A DNA stretch of 10,691 bases from Bryobacterales bacterium (lineage in GTDB: Bacteria > Acidobacteriota > Terriglobia > Bryobacterales > Bryobacteraceae): NCBI GenBank assembly GCA_025353235.1, contig JANXQZ010000992.1, forward strand, positions 1-10,691. The letters run 5' to 3'. How positions within the stretch are numbered: position 1 is the stretch's first letter; the number at the start of each line of letters is the position of its first letter. The notes beneath the pieces are model-generated. The model was not told where the DNA came from. It worked only from the letters and a program-made list of their open reading frames with translations, and made no database searches. Below, piece by piece: positions 1-7,918 of the stretch. The position numbers and the translations under genes were made by a program.

Positions 1-1643
<1,643 letters not shown>

Positions 1644-1644
1644 C

Positions 1645-1653
1645 TATATAATT
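1645..1653. promoter_or_regulatory. AT box between ligA and the lipid kinase, possible bidirectional -10
   Basis: The plus strand carries a perfect TATAAT at 1647-1652. The minus strand of the same stretch reads TTATAT and TATATA, ending 7-8 bases before the ligA ATG. The ligA transcript could therefore be leaderless or nearly so. On the plus strand the expected start of transcription falls near 1659, just after the TAG that closes the kinase frame upstream. No convincing -35 element is seen in either direction. Promoter activity is inferred from sequence match only. Confidence 0.4.
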
Positions 1654-1655
1654 AG

Positions 1656-1730
1656 GTTACTATCGCCACCTACCGGAGAGCTTTCTTAATTTACAATCCC
1701 TGCGCGGGGCAGATCAGGCGGCGAAGGCGC
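1656..1730 (+). other. Upstream in-frame coding extension of the lipid kinase without a normal start codon
   Basis: These 25 codons are open and in frame with the kinase. They encode the family's N-terminal phosphate-binding region, with RRAFLIYNPCAGQI followed by an arginine run. The motif N-P-x-A-G is what a lipid kinase of this family should have at its start. The stretch contains no ATG, GTG, TTG or CTG, and a TAG closes it at 1653-1655. Candidate non-standard starts are ATC at 1662 or ATT at 1689. The latter would cut into the motif. Confidence 0.7.
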
Positions 1731-2630
1731 TTGCTCGATCAGTCAATTGCGGTGATGCGCCAGGCCGGACATGAGATCAAATCGCTGTCCACGACAGGCC
1801 CCGGTTCCGCTGCGGAGATTGCGAAATGTTGTCTCGATAGAGGAGCGGACCTGATCCTGGTGGCAGGCGGCGATGGCACCATCAATGAAGTCGTAAACGG
1901 CATGGTGTATTCGCCGGTGCCCCTCGGCATCCTTCCCGGCGGGACCGCGAATGTGCTTGCAATGGAGACGCGCATTGGGAGCCGGATGGTCCACGCCGCA
2001 GGCCAGCTTGGAAGTTGGATTCCCGAGCGGGTCTCTTTGGCTCTTCACCAAGATGGCGCCGAGCGGCCGGGTCGATACTTTTTGCTGATGTGCGGGGCAG
2101 GCCTGGACGCCCATATCGTCTATCACATCAACGCCTCTTTGAAAGCGGCGCTCGGAAAGGTCTCGTACTGGATCGGCGGATTTTCTCAGCTTGGCCGACG
2201 CTTTCCGGAGTTCGAGGTGGAAGCGGATGGACGCCGCTATCGCACCAGCTTTGCACTGGCGAGCCGCGTCCGCAACTACGGAGGCGATCTGGAAATCGCG
2301 CGTTCCGTGACGCTGATGGATGATGAGTTCGAGCTTGTGCTGTTCTCAGGCGAAAACTCATTCCACTATCTGCGCTACATGGTGGGCATCATGACGGGGA
2401 ATATGGATCGCATTCCCGGGATTACCATCCTCCACACGCGCAACGTCAGATTGTTCGCACCCGAAGACGCACGAATCTATTCACAGATCGATGGTGAATA
2501 CGCGGGCCCGCTCCCGATCAACCTGGAGATCGTCCCTCGCTCTCTCACTCTGCTGCTCCCGCAGAACTATCGCGAACGGCGCAAGGCTTCCACGTTCCAA
2601 CAGGAATGGACAACCTCACACACACGCTAA
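1731..2630 (+). CDS. Diacylglycerol/sphingosine kinase family lipid kinase (YegS/DgkB-like)
   Basis: This is a probable ATP-dependent lipid kinase acting at the inner face of the membrane, most likely on diacylglycerol or a related lipid. The catalytic domain shows the nucleotide-binding motif GGDGTINEVVNG (residues 46-57 from TTG 1731) and LPGGTAN (68-74). The C-terminal beta-rich domain includes CGAGLDAHIV, NYGGDLEIAR and the DGEYAGPLP motif near the end. The TTG at 1731 is the first conventional start, but the family-conserved NPxAG motif is encoded upstream in the same frame (1656-1730). The true product is therefore probably about 320 residues rather than 299, or the start codon has been lost. 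The 3' end overlaps the next gene by 25 bases, so the two are likely cotranscribed. The lipid substrate cannot be fixed from sequence. Confidence 0.9.
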   Translation: MLDQSIAVMRQAGHEIKSLSTTGPGSAAEIAKCCLDRGADLILVAGGDGTINEVVNGMVYSPVPLGILPGGTANVLAMETRIGSRMVHAAGQLGSWIPERVSLALHQDGAERPGRYFLLMCGAGLDAHIVYHINASLKAALGKVSYWIGGFSQLGRRFPEFEVEADGRRYRTSFALASRVRNYGGDLEIARSVTLMDDEFELVLFSGENSFHYLRYMVGIMTGNMDRIPGITILHTRNVRLFAPEDARIYSQIDGEYAGPLPINLEIVPRSLTLLLPQNYRERRKASTFQQEWTTSHTR

Positions 2631-3556
2631 CCGGACTGGCACTGAGCCGCGCTGGCCTGAACCGCTTTTACGCGCGGCCGACGCTGGTGCTGCTGGTGGC
2701 GGCCAATCTGCCAGACGTTGACGTGATCGCCGCAGCGGGCGGGTCTCTAAGCTATCTCGACCAGCATCGCGGCATCACGCACTCGCTGGCAGCGATGCCT
2801 CTCTTGGCGATTGTGCCGGTGCTGCTGGCGATGGCGGTAGGACGGTCCCGCGCGGGATGGCTCGCCGCTTACGTGTTGTCGCTGATCGGCCTGGGGAGCC
2901 ACTTGCTCTTGGATTGGACCAACGCATACGCCGTCCGACTGCTGCTGCCTTTCTCGGGAACGTGGTTTCATAGCGATCTGAATAATGTAATTGACGTGTG
3001 GATTTGGGCGGCGCTGTTGCTGGCTGTCGTTGGCCCGTTGCTCGGCAAGCTTGTCAGCTCTGAAATCGGGGCCAAGCCAAGCTCGGGTCGAGGCCTAGCC
3101 ATTTTCGCTTTGTCGTTTTTCCTCGTCTACGATTTTGGAAGATACTTGCTGCATGAGCGAGCGCTGCAAGCGTTGAACTCGCGCATCTACGAAGGGGCTG
3201 CACCTGTGCGCACCGGAGCCTTTCCAGGAGCGGTGAATCCGCTGCGCTGGATCGGCTGGGTGGAGACCGAGCGACTGGCGATCCGTTTCGATATGAACCT
3301 GGCCAGCGAATTCGACCCAAATTCCGGAACCAAGTTTTACAAGCCTGATCCGAGTCCGGCGCTCGACGCGGCGAAGAAGACCGAGGCATTCCGAGTGTTG
3401 GGGAACTTTGCGATCTATCCGCTGTTGATGGTTTCGCCCACCGATGAACCCGAGGGCGGCTCGAAAGTGGAATTACGCGACGAGCGCTTTCCGTTCACGG
3501 CCACAGCGATTGTGGATCGGTCGAATAGGGTCGTGCGTTCGTCCTTTCATTTCTGA
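2606..3556 (+). CDS. YdjM/DUF457-type membrane metal-dependent hydrolase
   Basis: This is an integral membrane protein of the YdjM/YbcI (DUF457) group, annotated as putative metal-dependent hydrolases; the substrate is unknown. The start MDNLTHTLTG is typical of the family. Putative metal or active-site residues are H6, D37 and D39 (LPDVD), the HRGITHS motif at 54-60, H99 and D103 (SHLLLD), N106 and D130. Hydrophobic segments lie at about 25-35, 60-78, 84-103, 130-149 and 164-176. A soluble C-terminal part of about 130 residues follows, without a motif I recognise. ATG 2606 lies inside the end of the kinase gene, with AGGA directly before it, which suggests translational coupling. The 3' end overlaps the antisense remnant of a haem-binding gene. 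Confidence 0.88.
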   Translation: MDNLTHTLTGLALSRAGLNRFYARPTLVLLVAANLPDVDVIAAAGGSLSYLDQHRGITHSLAAMPLLAIVPVLLAMAVGRSRAGWLAAYVLSLIGLGSHLLLDWTNAYAVRLLLPFSGTWFHSDLNNVIDVWIWAALLLAVVGPLLGKLVSSEIGAKPSSGRGLAIFALSFFLVYDFGRYLLHERALQALNSRIYEGAAPVRTGAFPGAVNPLRWIGWVETERLAIRFDMNLASEFDPNSGTKFYKPDPSPALDAAKKTEAFRVLGNFAIYPLLMVSPTDEPEGGSKVELRDERFPFTATAIVDRSNRVVRSSFHF

Positions 3557-3827
3557 TTAGCAACTGCTGAGCGGGCTTCCGGTACTGTAATGAGCTACCT
3601 GCTTCCAGCCGGCTCGGGCGCCGACGCTCGTTCTTAGTCCACCGATACACGCTGTCGATCTCGGCATCCGAGAGCTTCGCATCTGGATGCAGGTAGAGGA
3701 ACCTCGGCAGCGGCATCACTCTACCTCTCACGGCGGCTGCGATAGCGGCCAGGCGTTCCCTCCTCTCATCCACCGAGTATTCGTTCCAACGCGAGAGATT
3801 CAAGTGGCTGCGCCCCCTACTGACATC
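3495..3827 (-). pseudogene. Remnant of a haem-binding-domain (Haem_bd, DUF-type) protein
   Basis: The minus-strand frame from about 3827 to the TGA at 3495 contains the C-terminal half of the haem-binding domain often found with c-type cytochromes. It shows DVSRGRSHLNLSRWNEYS, then RVMPLPRFLYLHPDAKLSD, then VYRWTKNERRR. In intact proteins an N-terminal membrane anchor and a CxxCH haem site precede this part. Here the upstream frame (3828-3898) bears no resemblance to that and soon meets a stop. The only usable start nearby is a TTG at 3803 within the domain. The last 20-odd residues run antisense into the hydrolase gene. I read this as a 5'-truncated pseudogene. It could still be expressed as a peptide of about 100 residues, which is less likely. 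Confidence 0.7.
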
Positions 3828-3899
3828 GCAAACGCGATTTGTCGAAACGGAATTCTCAATTGTGTTCTCCCTATCTCGATTACCGCCTGAGAGGGAGGC

Positions 3900-3919
3900 T
3901 TATTCCGGGAATAATTCCC
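3900..3919. promoter_or_regulatory. Two overlapping palindromes upstream of the phosphoesterase
   Basis: TTATTC (3900-3905) pairs with GAATAA (3909-3914) around CGG. GGGAAT (3907-3912) pairs with ATTCCC (3914-3919) around a single A. Both are perfect six-base inverted repeats that share bases, ending 34 bases before the phosphoesterase ATG. This arrangement fits a repressor or activator operator, or alternative RNA hairpins in the leader. The regulator is unknown. Confidence 0.45.
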
Positions 3920-3941
3920 AACGAAGCGAAGTACAGCAAGC

Positions 3942-3946
3942 AGGAG
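3942..3946 (+). promoter_or_regulatory. Shine-Dalgarno site of the phosphoesterase
   Basis: AGGAG lies 7 bases before ATG 3954 and fixes that start, which also places the twin-arginine signal correctly at the N-terminus. Confidence 0.75.
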
Positions 3947-3953
3947 ACAGACA

Positions 3954-4895
3954 ATGAAGCGCACTACCAATGACCATGGGATAGACCGCCGCGGGTTTCT
4001 GGAATGCATGGCATGGGCGGGAACCGGAATGGCCTGGAGCATCAGTGCCGGAATAGCGAGCTCGCGGGCTTTCGGCCAGAACATGGCAGGCCATGCGAAG
4101 GGGCAGTTCAGCTTCGTCCAGATCAGCGACAGCCATATCGGATTCAACAAGCCGGCCAACCCTGACGTGAACGCCACGTTGCAGGCCACGGTGGATAAGA
4201 TCAACGCGCTTCCCCAGCAGCCGGACTTCATCATCCACACCGGTGACCTTAGCCACTTGGCCAAACCGGGCGAGTTCGACACCATGGACGAAATTCTGAA
4301 AGGCTGTCGCCAAAAGCAGGTTTTTTACGTTCCCGGCGAACACGACACTTCGGCGGACGACGGCAAGCTGTACATGGAGCGCTACGGAAAAAACGCCAAG
4401 GGCAAGGGCTGGTATAGCTTTGACCACAAGGGCGCGCACTTTGTCGGCCTGGTGAATTCGGCCGCGCTGGAGGGCTTGGGGAAGCTTGGCGCGGAACAGC
4501 TGGAATGGTTGCAGGCGGATCTCAAAGCTCGCGGATCGAGCACGCCCGTTGTGGTTTTCGCTCACATACCTCTGTGGACGGTTTATCAGGACTGGGGTTG
4601 GGGTACGCAGGATGGCGAGCAAGCGCTCGGGTACCTGAAAAGGTTCGGATCCGTCACGGTTCTCAACGGCCACATTCATCAGGTGATGCAAAAAGTGGAA
4701 GGCAACGTCACGTTTCACACGGCGATGTCGACCGCGTTTCCGCAACCCGGCCCCGGTAAAGCGCCCTCGCCCGGTCCCATGAAAGTGCCTGCGGAAAAGC
4801 TGCGAAGCACGCTCGGCATCACGGACGTTCAGTTCGTCGCGCGCAACCATGCGTTGGCGGTTGTCGATTCCACGCTCGATCCGCAAGGGCTATGA
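3954..4895 (+). CDS. Tat-exported metallophosphoesterase (calcineurin-like)
   Basis: This is a binuclear-metal phosphoesterase of the calcineurin-like superfamily, exported folded by the Tat system. The signal has DRRGFL at residues 11-16 followed by a hydrophobic stretch and a likely cleavage near residue 41. The metal-site motifs are in order: D59-S-H61, G97-D98, G128-E129-H130-D131, H204 (FAHIP) and G239-H240-I241-H242. The usual GNH motif is GEH here, so the normally metal-bridging asparagine is replaced by glutamate. I believe this variant recurs in a subgroup and does not by itself imply loss of activity. Length (313 residues) fits a single catalytic domain. The stop TGA overlaps the cytochrome ATG (ATGA), which implies an operon and suggests the two act together in the periplasm. 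The substrate is unknown. Confidence 0.92.
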   Translation: MKRTTNDHGIDRRGFLECMAWAGTGMAWSISAGIASSRAFGQNMAGHAKGQFSFVQISDSHIGFNKPANPDVNATLQATVDKINALPQQPDFIIHTGDLSHLAKPGEFDTMDEILKGCRQKQVFYVPGEHDTSADDGKLYMERYGKNAKGKGWYSFDHKGAHFVGLVNSAALEGLGKLGAEQLEWLQADLKARGSSTPVVVFAHIPLWTVYQDWGWGTQDGEQALGYLKRFGSVTVLNGHIHQVMQKVEGNVTFHTAMSTAFPQPGPGKAPSPGPMKVPAEKLRSTLGITDVQFVARNHALAVVDSTLDPQGL

Positions 4896-5275
4896 AACGC
4901 TCGCTGATTCTCACTGCTTTCATCGCGGCGACGCTCTCGTTGCATAGCAAGGCCGAGGAGACCTCCCTGGGACAAAAAGTGTTCGAGCGGCGTTGCAGCG
5001 GCTGTCATAGTTTGGATCGCGACAAGGAAGGGCCGCGACTCCGGGGAGTCTATGGGCGGCGTTCGGGAGCGACGCCTACGTTCCTCTACTCCGAAGGTCT
5101 GAGAAAAGCTCAAATATCCTGGGACGAAGCATCGCTCGACCGCTGGCTGACCGATCCCGAGAAGCTGGTTCCGGATACCGACATGGGCTTCCGGCTTACC
5201 AACCCCGACGAACGCAAACAGATCATTGCTTATTTGAAACAGCTTTCTAATTGCCGCTCGACCGCAGGTTGTTAG
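4892..5275 (+). CDS. Small class I c-type cytochrome
   Basis: This is an exported mono-haem cytochrome c, 127 residues long. A Sec signal peptide (KR followed by a hydrophobic run to about residue 21) precedes the mature domain. The haem attachment site is C35-S-G-C38-H39. The likely sixth ligand is M98 in PDTDMGF, followed by the C-terminal helix PDERKQIIAYLKQL. EGPRLRGVYGR is the usual loop after the haem site in mitochondrial-type/cytochrome c2-like proteins. Two extra cysteines near the end (C121, C127) could form a disulfide. Its start overlaps the phosphoesterase stop, so it probably accepts or donates electrons in the same periplasmic process. The electron partner cannot be read from the window. 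Confidence 0.93.
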   Translation: MKRSLILTAFIAATLSLHSKAEETSLGQKVFERRCSGCHSLDRDKEGPRLRGVYGRRSGATPTFLYSEGLRKAQISWDEASLDRWLTDPEKLVPDTDMGFRLTNPDERKQIIAYLKQLSNCRSTAGC

Positions 5276-5299
5276 AAATTCAAGTCGCAAATTTCTTTT
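5275..5299 (+). terminator. Weak possible terminator after the cytochrome gene
   Basis: GAAATT (5275-5280) can pair with AATTTC (5290-5295) across a 9-base loop, followed by TTTT. The stem is short and AT-rich, so termination would be inefficient. Confidence 0.25.
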
Positions 5300-5396
5300 A
5301 CAGAAGTTTTACATTGCGGATGCAATTACAAAATTGAATCCGAGTAGCCTTGCAATTAGTAAAGATTTACACGTCAACCAGGAGCTGAAACCAACC

Positions 5397-5834
5397 ATGA
5401 ATAAGCATGTAATCCAGCGGCGCTCGTTTCTGAGAAGCGCAGCCATTGCAACCTCCGCGCTGCCCGCAGCCGGCCTCCTCCTAGCGGAAGAATCACCCGA
5501 GCTAACCAGGGGCGATATCGCGATCATAAGACTGCTGGCCGCCGCCGAAATTATCGAGACGGATCTATGGCTGCAGTATTCCGAACTCGGGGGAACCCAA
5601 GACAAAGAAGTGTCTGGAGTTCAGGGAGGGAACGACCTTTATCAAGGCGCTCTTCTCATACTGGACGGCGACATGCCGCAGTATATTCACGACAATACCG
5701 ACGATGAAATAAGCCACGCGAGATTCTTGAATAATTATTTGATGTCGAAAGGGGAGGCGCCCGTCAGCCTCGAACCATTCCGCAGGCTCCCGAGCAGTCA
5801 AGCGAAAGGCGCTGACAAGTTCGCCACCGGCTGA
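5397..5834 (+). CDS. Tat-exported ferritin-like protein, N-terminal half (frameshifted gene)
   Basis: This is the first half of a ferritin-like (Ferritin_2 type) protein with a Tat signal, QRRSFL at residues 7-12, then a hydrophobic run ending near ALLLA. It carries helices 1 and 2 of a four-helix bundle. E51/E54 (AEIIETDLW) and E104-x-x-H107 (DEISHARF) are candidate iron ligands. ATG 5397 is preceded by AGGAG 12 bases upstream and gives the correct Tat leader. An upstream TTG at 5334 in the same frame only adds unlikely sequence. The frame stops at TGA 5832 after KFATG, directly where the family continues with RLTNL. That continuation is found in the -1 frame, so this 145-residue piece and the next entry are one broken gene of about 380 codons. 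Confidence 0.85.
   Translation: MNKHVIQRRSFLRSAAIATSALPAAGLLLAEESPELTRGDIAIIRLLAAAEIIETDLWLQYSELGGTQDKEVSGVQGGNDLYQGALLILDGDMPQYIHDNTDDEISHARFLNNYLMSKGEAPVSLEPFRRLPSSQAKGADKFATG
5820..5834 (+). other. Apparent -1 frameshift joining two halves of the ferritin-like gene
   Basis: Frame one reads K-F-A-T-G-stop. The -1 frame reads R-L-T-N-L-T-Q-L-T-V-D across the same and following bases and continues without a stop to 6538. Restoring one base here would give a single protein of about 380 residues. No classic X-XXY-YYZ slippery heptamer is present. Confidence 0.8.
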
Positions 5835-5854
5835 CAAACCTCACGCAACTTACC

Positions 5855-6538
5855 GTGGACACCACGTTTTGGTCCAGATACCGCAGCATCACCAATCCCG
5901 ATTTCGATTCGGGGGCAAAGTTCGCTCAAGCGGTTCCGAGTCTGGCAGTGGGGCAACACACTGCGATCCCGAGAAGCGACGCCGACACGGACGGAAGCTT
6001 TTTGAGCGGCGACAATACCAAGTCCCTTACTCCGTTCCTGCAAGCAATCGCCTTCACTGCCGGTTTCCATTTTGCCTTCATCGAACAGGGTGGCACGAGT
6101 CTGTACGCGACGCTTGCGCAAAAGGTAAGCAGCCTGGAAGTACTGCGCATCCTGCTCGGCATTGGGGGATCCGAGATCATGCACTTCCAGACTTGGCAGG
6201 ATAAAGCGGGCAATGCGCTTCCGCTGATCAACGTGGTGGATCCCAAGACAAAGGTGACCGTGTCTTTTGCGGACCTGAAGCAGGCAAAAGGCGAAACCTC
6301 GCCGGAATCCACCAACGGCGATACGCTGCAAGCCAACCTGATTATGCCGGAACCCACGCATTTCCTGAATAAGGCGCTGGGGCCGGTGGCGATCATCCGC
6401 CCGACATCGACGAAGAACTCGGGCGCTGTCGCCGCAATTAACAGCTTTCAGGATGACGGGCTCTTCATCGGCCACCGGCAAGACTTCCTAAATTACTTAT
6501 TCGAGTTAGCTGAACAAGCGGATGCGGCTTACCGCTAA
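5855..6538 (+). CDS. Ferritin-like protein, C-terminal half (frameshifted gene)
   Basis: This is the second half of the broken ferritin-like protein. It holds helices 3 and 4: E77 in FAFIEQGG and E107-x-x-H110 in GSEIMHFQTW (numbering from GTG 5855). Those residues would complete a di-iron site whose other half lies in the preceding frame. The later segments LIMPEP and VIRPTSTKNSGAVAAIN look like the usual C-terminal region of this family. GTG 5855 is only the first start in this frame. It has no Shine-Dalgarno sequence, and clear homology begins earlier at RLTNLTQLTV. Independent translation is therefore doubtful, except by reinitiation after the TGA about 20 bases upstream. The stop overlaps by three bases the TAG of the convergent gene on the other strand. 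Confidence 0.82.
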   Translation: MDTTFWSRYRSITNPDFDSGAKFAQAVPSLAVGQHTAIPRSDADTDGSFLSGDNTKSLTPFLQAIAFTAGFHFAFIEQGGTSLYATLAQKVSSLEVLRILLGIGGSEIMHFQTWQDKAGNALPLINVVDPKTKVTVSFADLKQAKGETSPESTNGDTLQANLIMPEPTHFLNKALGPVAIIRPTSTKNSGAVAAINSFQDDGLFIGHRQDFLNYLFELAEQADAAYR

Positions 6539-7146
6539 TCCTTGAACAGATTAGAGACGTTTTGCGCCAATGTTCGATCGCTGCTAGCGGCGCGGGCCAA
6601 CTGAAGATGCTCGTTGCGCTCCGCAGGCCGCACAGGCGCAGACGAAGCGATAATCGCCGCGGCAAAGTGCATTTCTGGATTTGCTTCAATCGCTAGAGCT
6701 TTCTTCACCAGGGTGTACCCGTCGACGCCGTCGCTGAGATCCTGCTTGTATCTCCACTCGATCTGCTTCAGAGTGGCCAGCATGTACCCATAATCGAAAA
6801 GAGCAAGGGCCGTGCTTTTCCCAGTCCGGCCCTGCAAGCTAGATAGCAGCGACTTCATCACAGCGGCATCCTGGACCCCGTAAATCGCGGCTCTCCGGAT
6901 AGTTTCCATCCGCGCCAGAACTGCGGTTTGAGGATTCAGAAGCGCTAGCGTGTCTGCCTGCAGCCGATGGAGATCGTAACTGGCATCGGGGTTGTCCCAC
7001 CCGCCAGCGGTCGACGTGCCCCAGGGGAGCGAGTGCGCGCTGCCAATTTCGAAGGGGTGGCAAATCAGCGGCGGTCCGGCGTGCAGCGCCGTGGAAACCA
7101 AGCCAGCCAAAACGATCAAATTTCTAAGCATGTTGTATTCAAACAT
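6535..7146 (-). CDS. Exported protein of unknown function
   Basis: I cannot assign a function. The 203-residue product starts with a likely Sec signal peptide (MLRNLIVLAGLVSTALHAG), then GPPLICHPFEIGSAHSLPWG. The single cysteine C29 lies close to the predicted cleavage point. The remainder appears mostly helical, with conserved-looking stretches RLQADTLALL, METIRRAAIYG and FDYGYMLATLKQ that resemble helical-repeat packing. I have an uncertain recollection of similar proteins in Acidobacteriota. ATG 7146 is chosen because GGAGGT (7153-7158) lies 6 bases upstream. A longer start at 7185 would bury that site and spoil the signal peptide. The gene follows another unknown gene after 74 bases on the same strand. 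Its stop overlaps the end of the convergent ferritin-like gene, leaving no room for a separate terminator. Confidence 0.75.
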   Translation of the reverse strand: MFEYNMLRNLIVLAGLVSTALHAGPPLICHPFEIGSAHSLPWGTSTAGGWDNPDASYDLHRLQADTLALLNPQTAVLARMETIRRAAIYGVQDAAVMKSLLSSLQGRTGKSTALALFDYGYMLATLKQIEWRYKQDLSDGVDGYTLVKKALAIEANPEMHFAAAIIASSAPVRPAERNEHLQLARAASSDRTLAQNVSNLFKD

Positions 7147-7220
7147 TGTGTTACCTCCGCCGGAACAGACGAAGCCTGGTGGCAACTGTTAACGCTCGAA
7201 CGGCGACGACGCGTAGCCCC

Positions 7221-7859
7221 TTAGCCCACGTGAATGGAACCGGCAGGAGGATTCTTAGGGTCGTAGGGCGTGATGCCGGGTCCCGTAAGTCCAGGTGCGG
7301 CCGATACCGGGTTCTGAAGCGCTGACGGCACCCAGGTATAACCCATGTCGCTGCGGAGAGCCATGGTTTTTCCAGCATCCCAGCCCCACACCATGATCGG
7401 AACGTCAATTTGGTATCCCGCAGCGGCCAGTTGCGTGGCCATGCCGTGCCGCTGATCCATATTGTCGATCTCCCGCAGTTGCTGCACGGCAGCAGGTTGC
7501 TTGCTCCAATACGCGTCGTCTACGGCATCCGCTCCGTACCAATGTTGAACGGGCGGCTTGTAAATGTTCGTCTGCGGAGCCAGTGTATCCGGGGGGATCA
7601 GCGCGTTGAATCCTAGTTTCGCTGCAGCGGTGGTGGGAGAGGCGGAGGTGGCAGGAATCGGCGTCGTGCCATTAATTTGTCCCGAATTGGGCTCAATTGT
7701 CAATTTGAAACTGGATGGATCGATGCCGCTTTGCTGCAGAGCTATCTTCAATGCCTCGCTCAGCTTGTCGGTAAGCGATTGAGAAGAAGGGGTGGATGGG
7801 GCCGGGGTCGGCGGTATCAGGTGATGCGCAGCGCGACCGCCGGGTTGCAGATTTACCAT
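7221..7859 (-). CDS. Protein of unknown function with proline/serine/threonine-rich linkers
   Basis: I do not recognise this 212-residue protein. ATG 7859 is preceded by AGGAG about 10 bases upstream, which favours it over the GTG/ATG choices further out near 7892. No signal peptide or membrane segment is evident. In order: a short basic-polar N-terminus, a P/S/T-rich stretch (16-28), a predicted amphipathic helix DKLSEALKIALQQSG (31-45), a second low-complexity linker (62-79), and a compact C-terminal part (83-180). That C-terminal part contains HWYGADAVDDAYWSK, IDNMDQRHGMATQLAAAGY and VPIMVWGWDAGK. The tail is rich in proline and glycine. It sits 57 bases downstream of glpD and 74 bases upstream of the next unknown gene, so all three may be cotranscribed, although nothing links it to glycerol metabolism. 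Confidence 0.7.
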   Translation of the reverse strand: MVNLQPGGRAAHHLIPPTPAPSTPSSQSLTDKLSEALKIALQQSGIDPSSFKLTIEPNSGQINGTTPIPATSASPTTAAAKLGFNALIPPDTLAPQTNIYKPPVQHWYGADAVDDAYWSKQPAAVQQLREIDNMDQRHGMATQLAAAGYQIDVPIMVWGWDAGKTMALRSDMGYTWVPSALQNPVSAAPGLTGPGITPYDPKNPPAGSIHVG

Positions 7860-7892
7860 TGCGAGAAGTCTCCTGCAAACTTCATTGCACAT

Positions 7893-7918
7893 GAGCGGCC
7901 TAACCCGGCGCGCCGCTC
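7893..7918 (-). terminator. Stem-loop just after glpD
   Basis: GAGCGGC (7893-7899) and GCCGCTC (7912-7918) form a perfect 7-base GC-rich stem with a 12-base loop, beginning at the glpD stop codon. There is no T-run on the minus strand after it, so it is more likely an attenuating or mRNA-stabilising hairpin than a full intrinsic terminator. Confidence 0.35.

Noticed and set aside
3640..3830. Complete small haem-binding protein on the minus strand
   Set aside because: The only start codon lies inside the domain and the anchor and haem-attachment part are missing, so a remnant fits better than an intact gene.
3900..4886. 328-codon minus-strand ORF
   Set aside because: It lies antisense to the metallophosphoesterase, which carries every catalytic motif. 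The antisense product has no recognisable feature.
5820..5834. Programmed -1 frameshifting in the ferritin-like gene
   Set aside because: There is no slippery heptamer and no obvious downstream pseudoknot, and this family is not known for recoding. Mutation or a base error is simpler, so recoding is kept only as a remote option.
5798..6481. 227-codon minus-strand ORF opposite the ferritin-like gene
   Set aside because: The plus strand has di-iron motifs and family sequence in this stretch. The minus ORF has none and no ribosome site of note.
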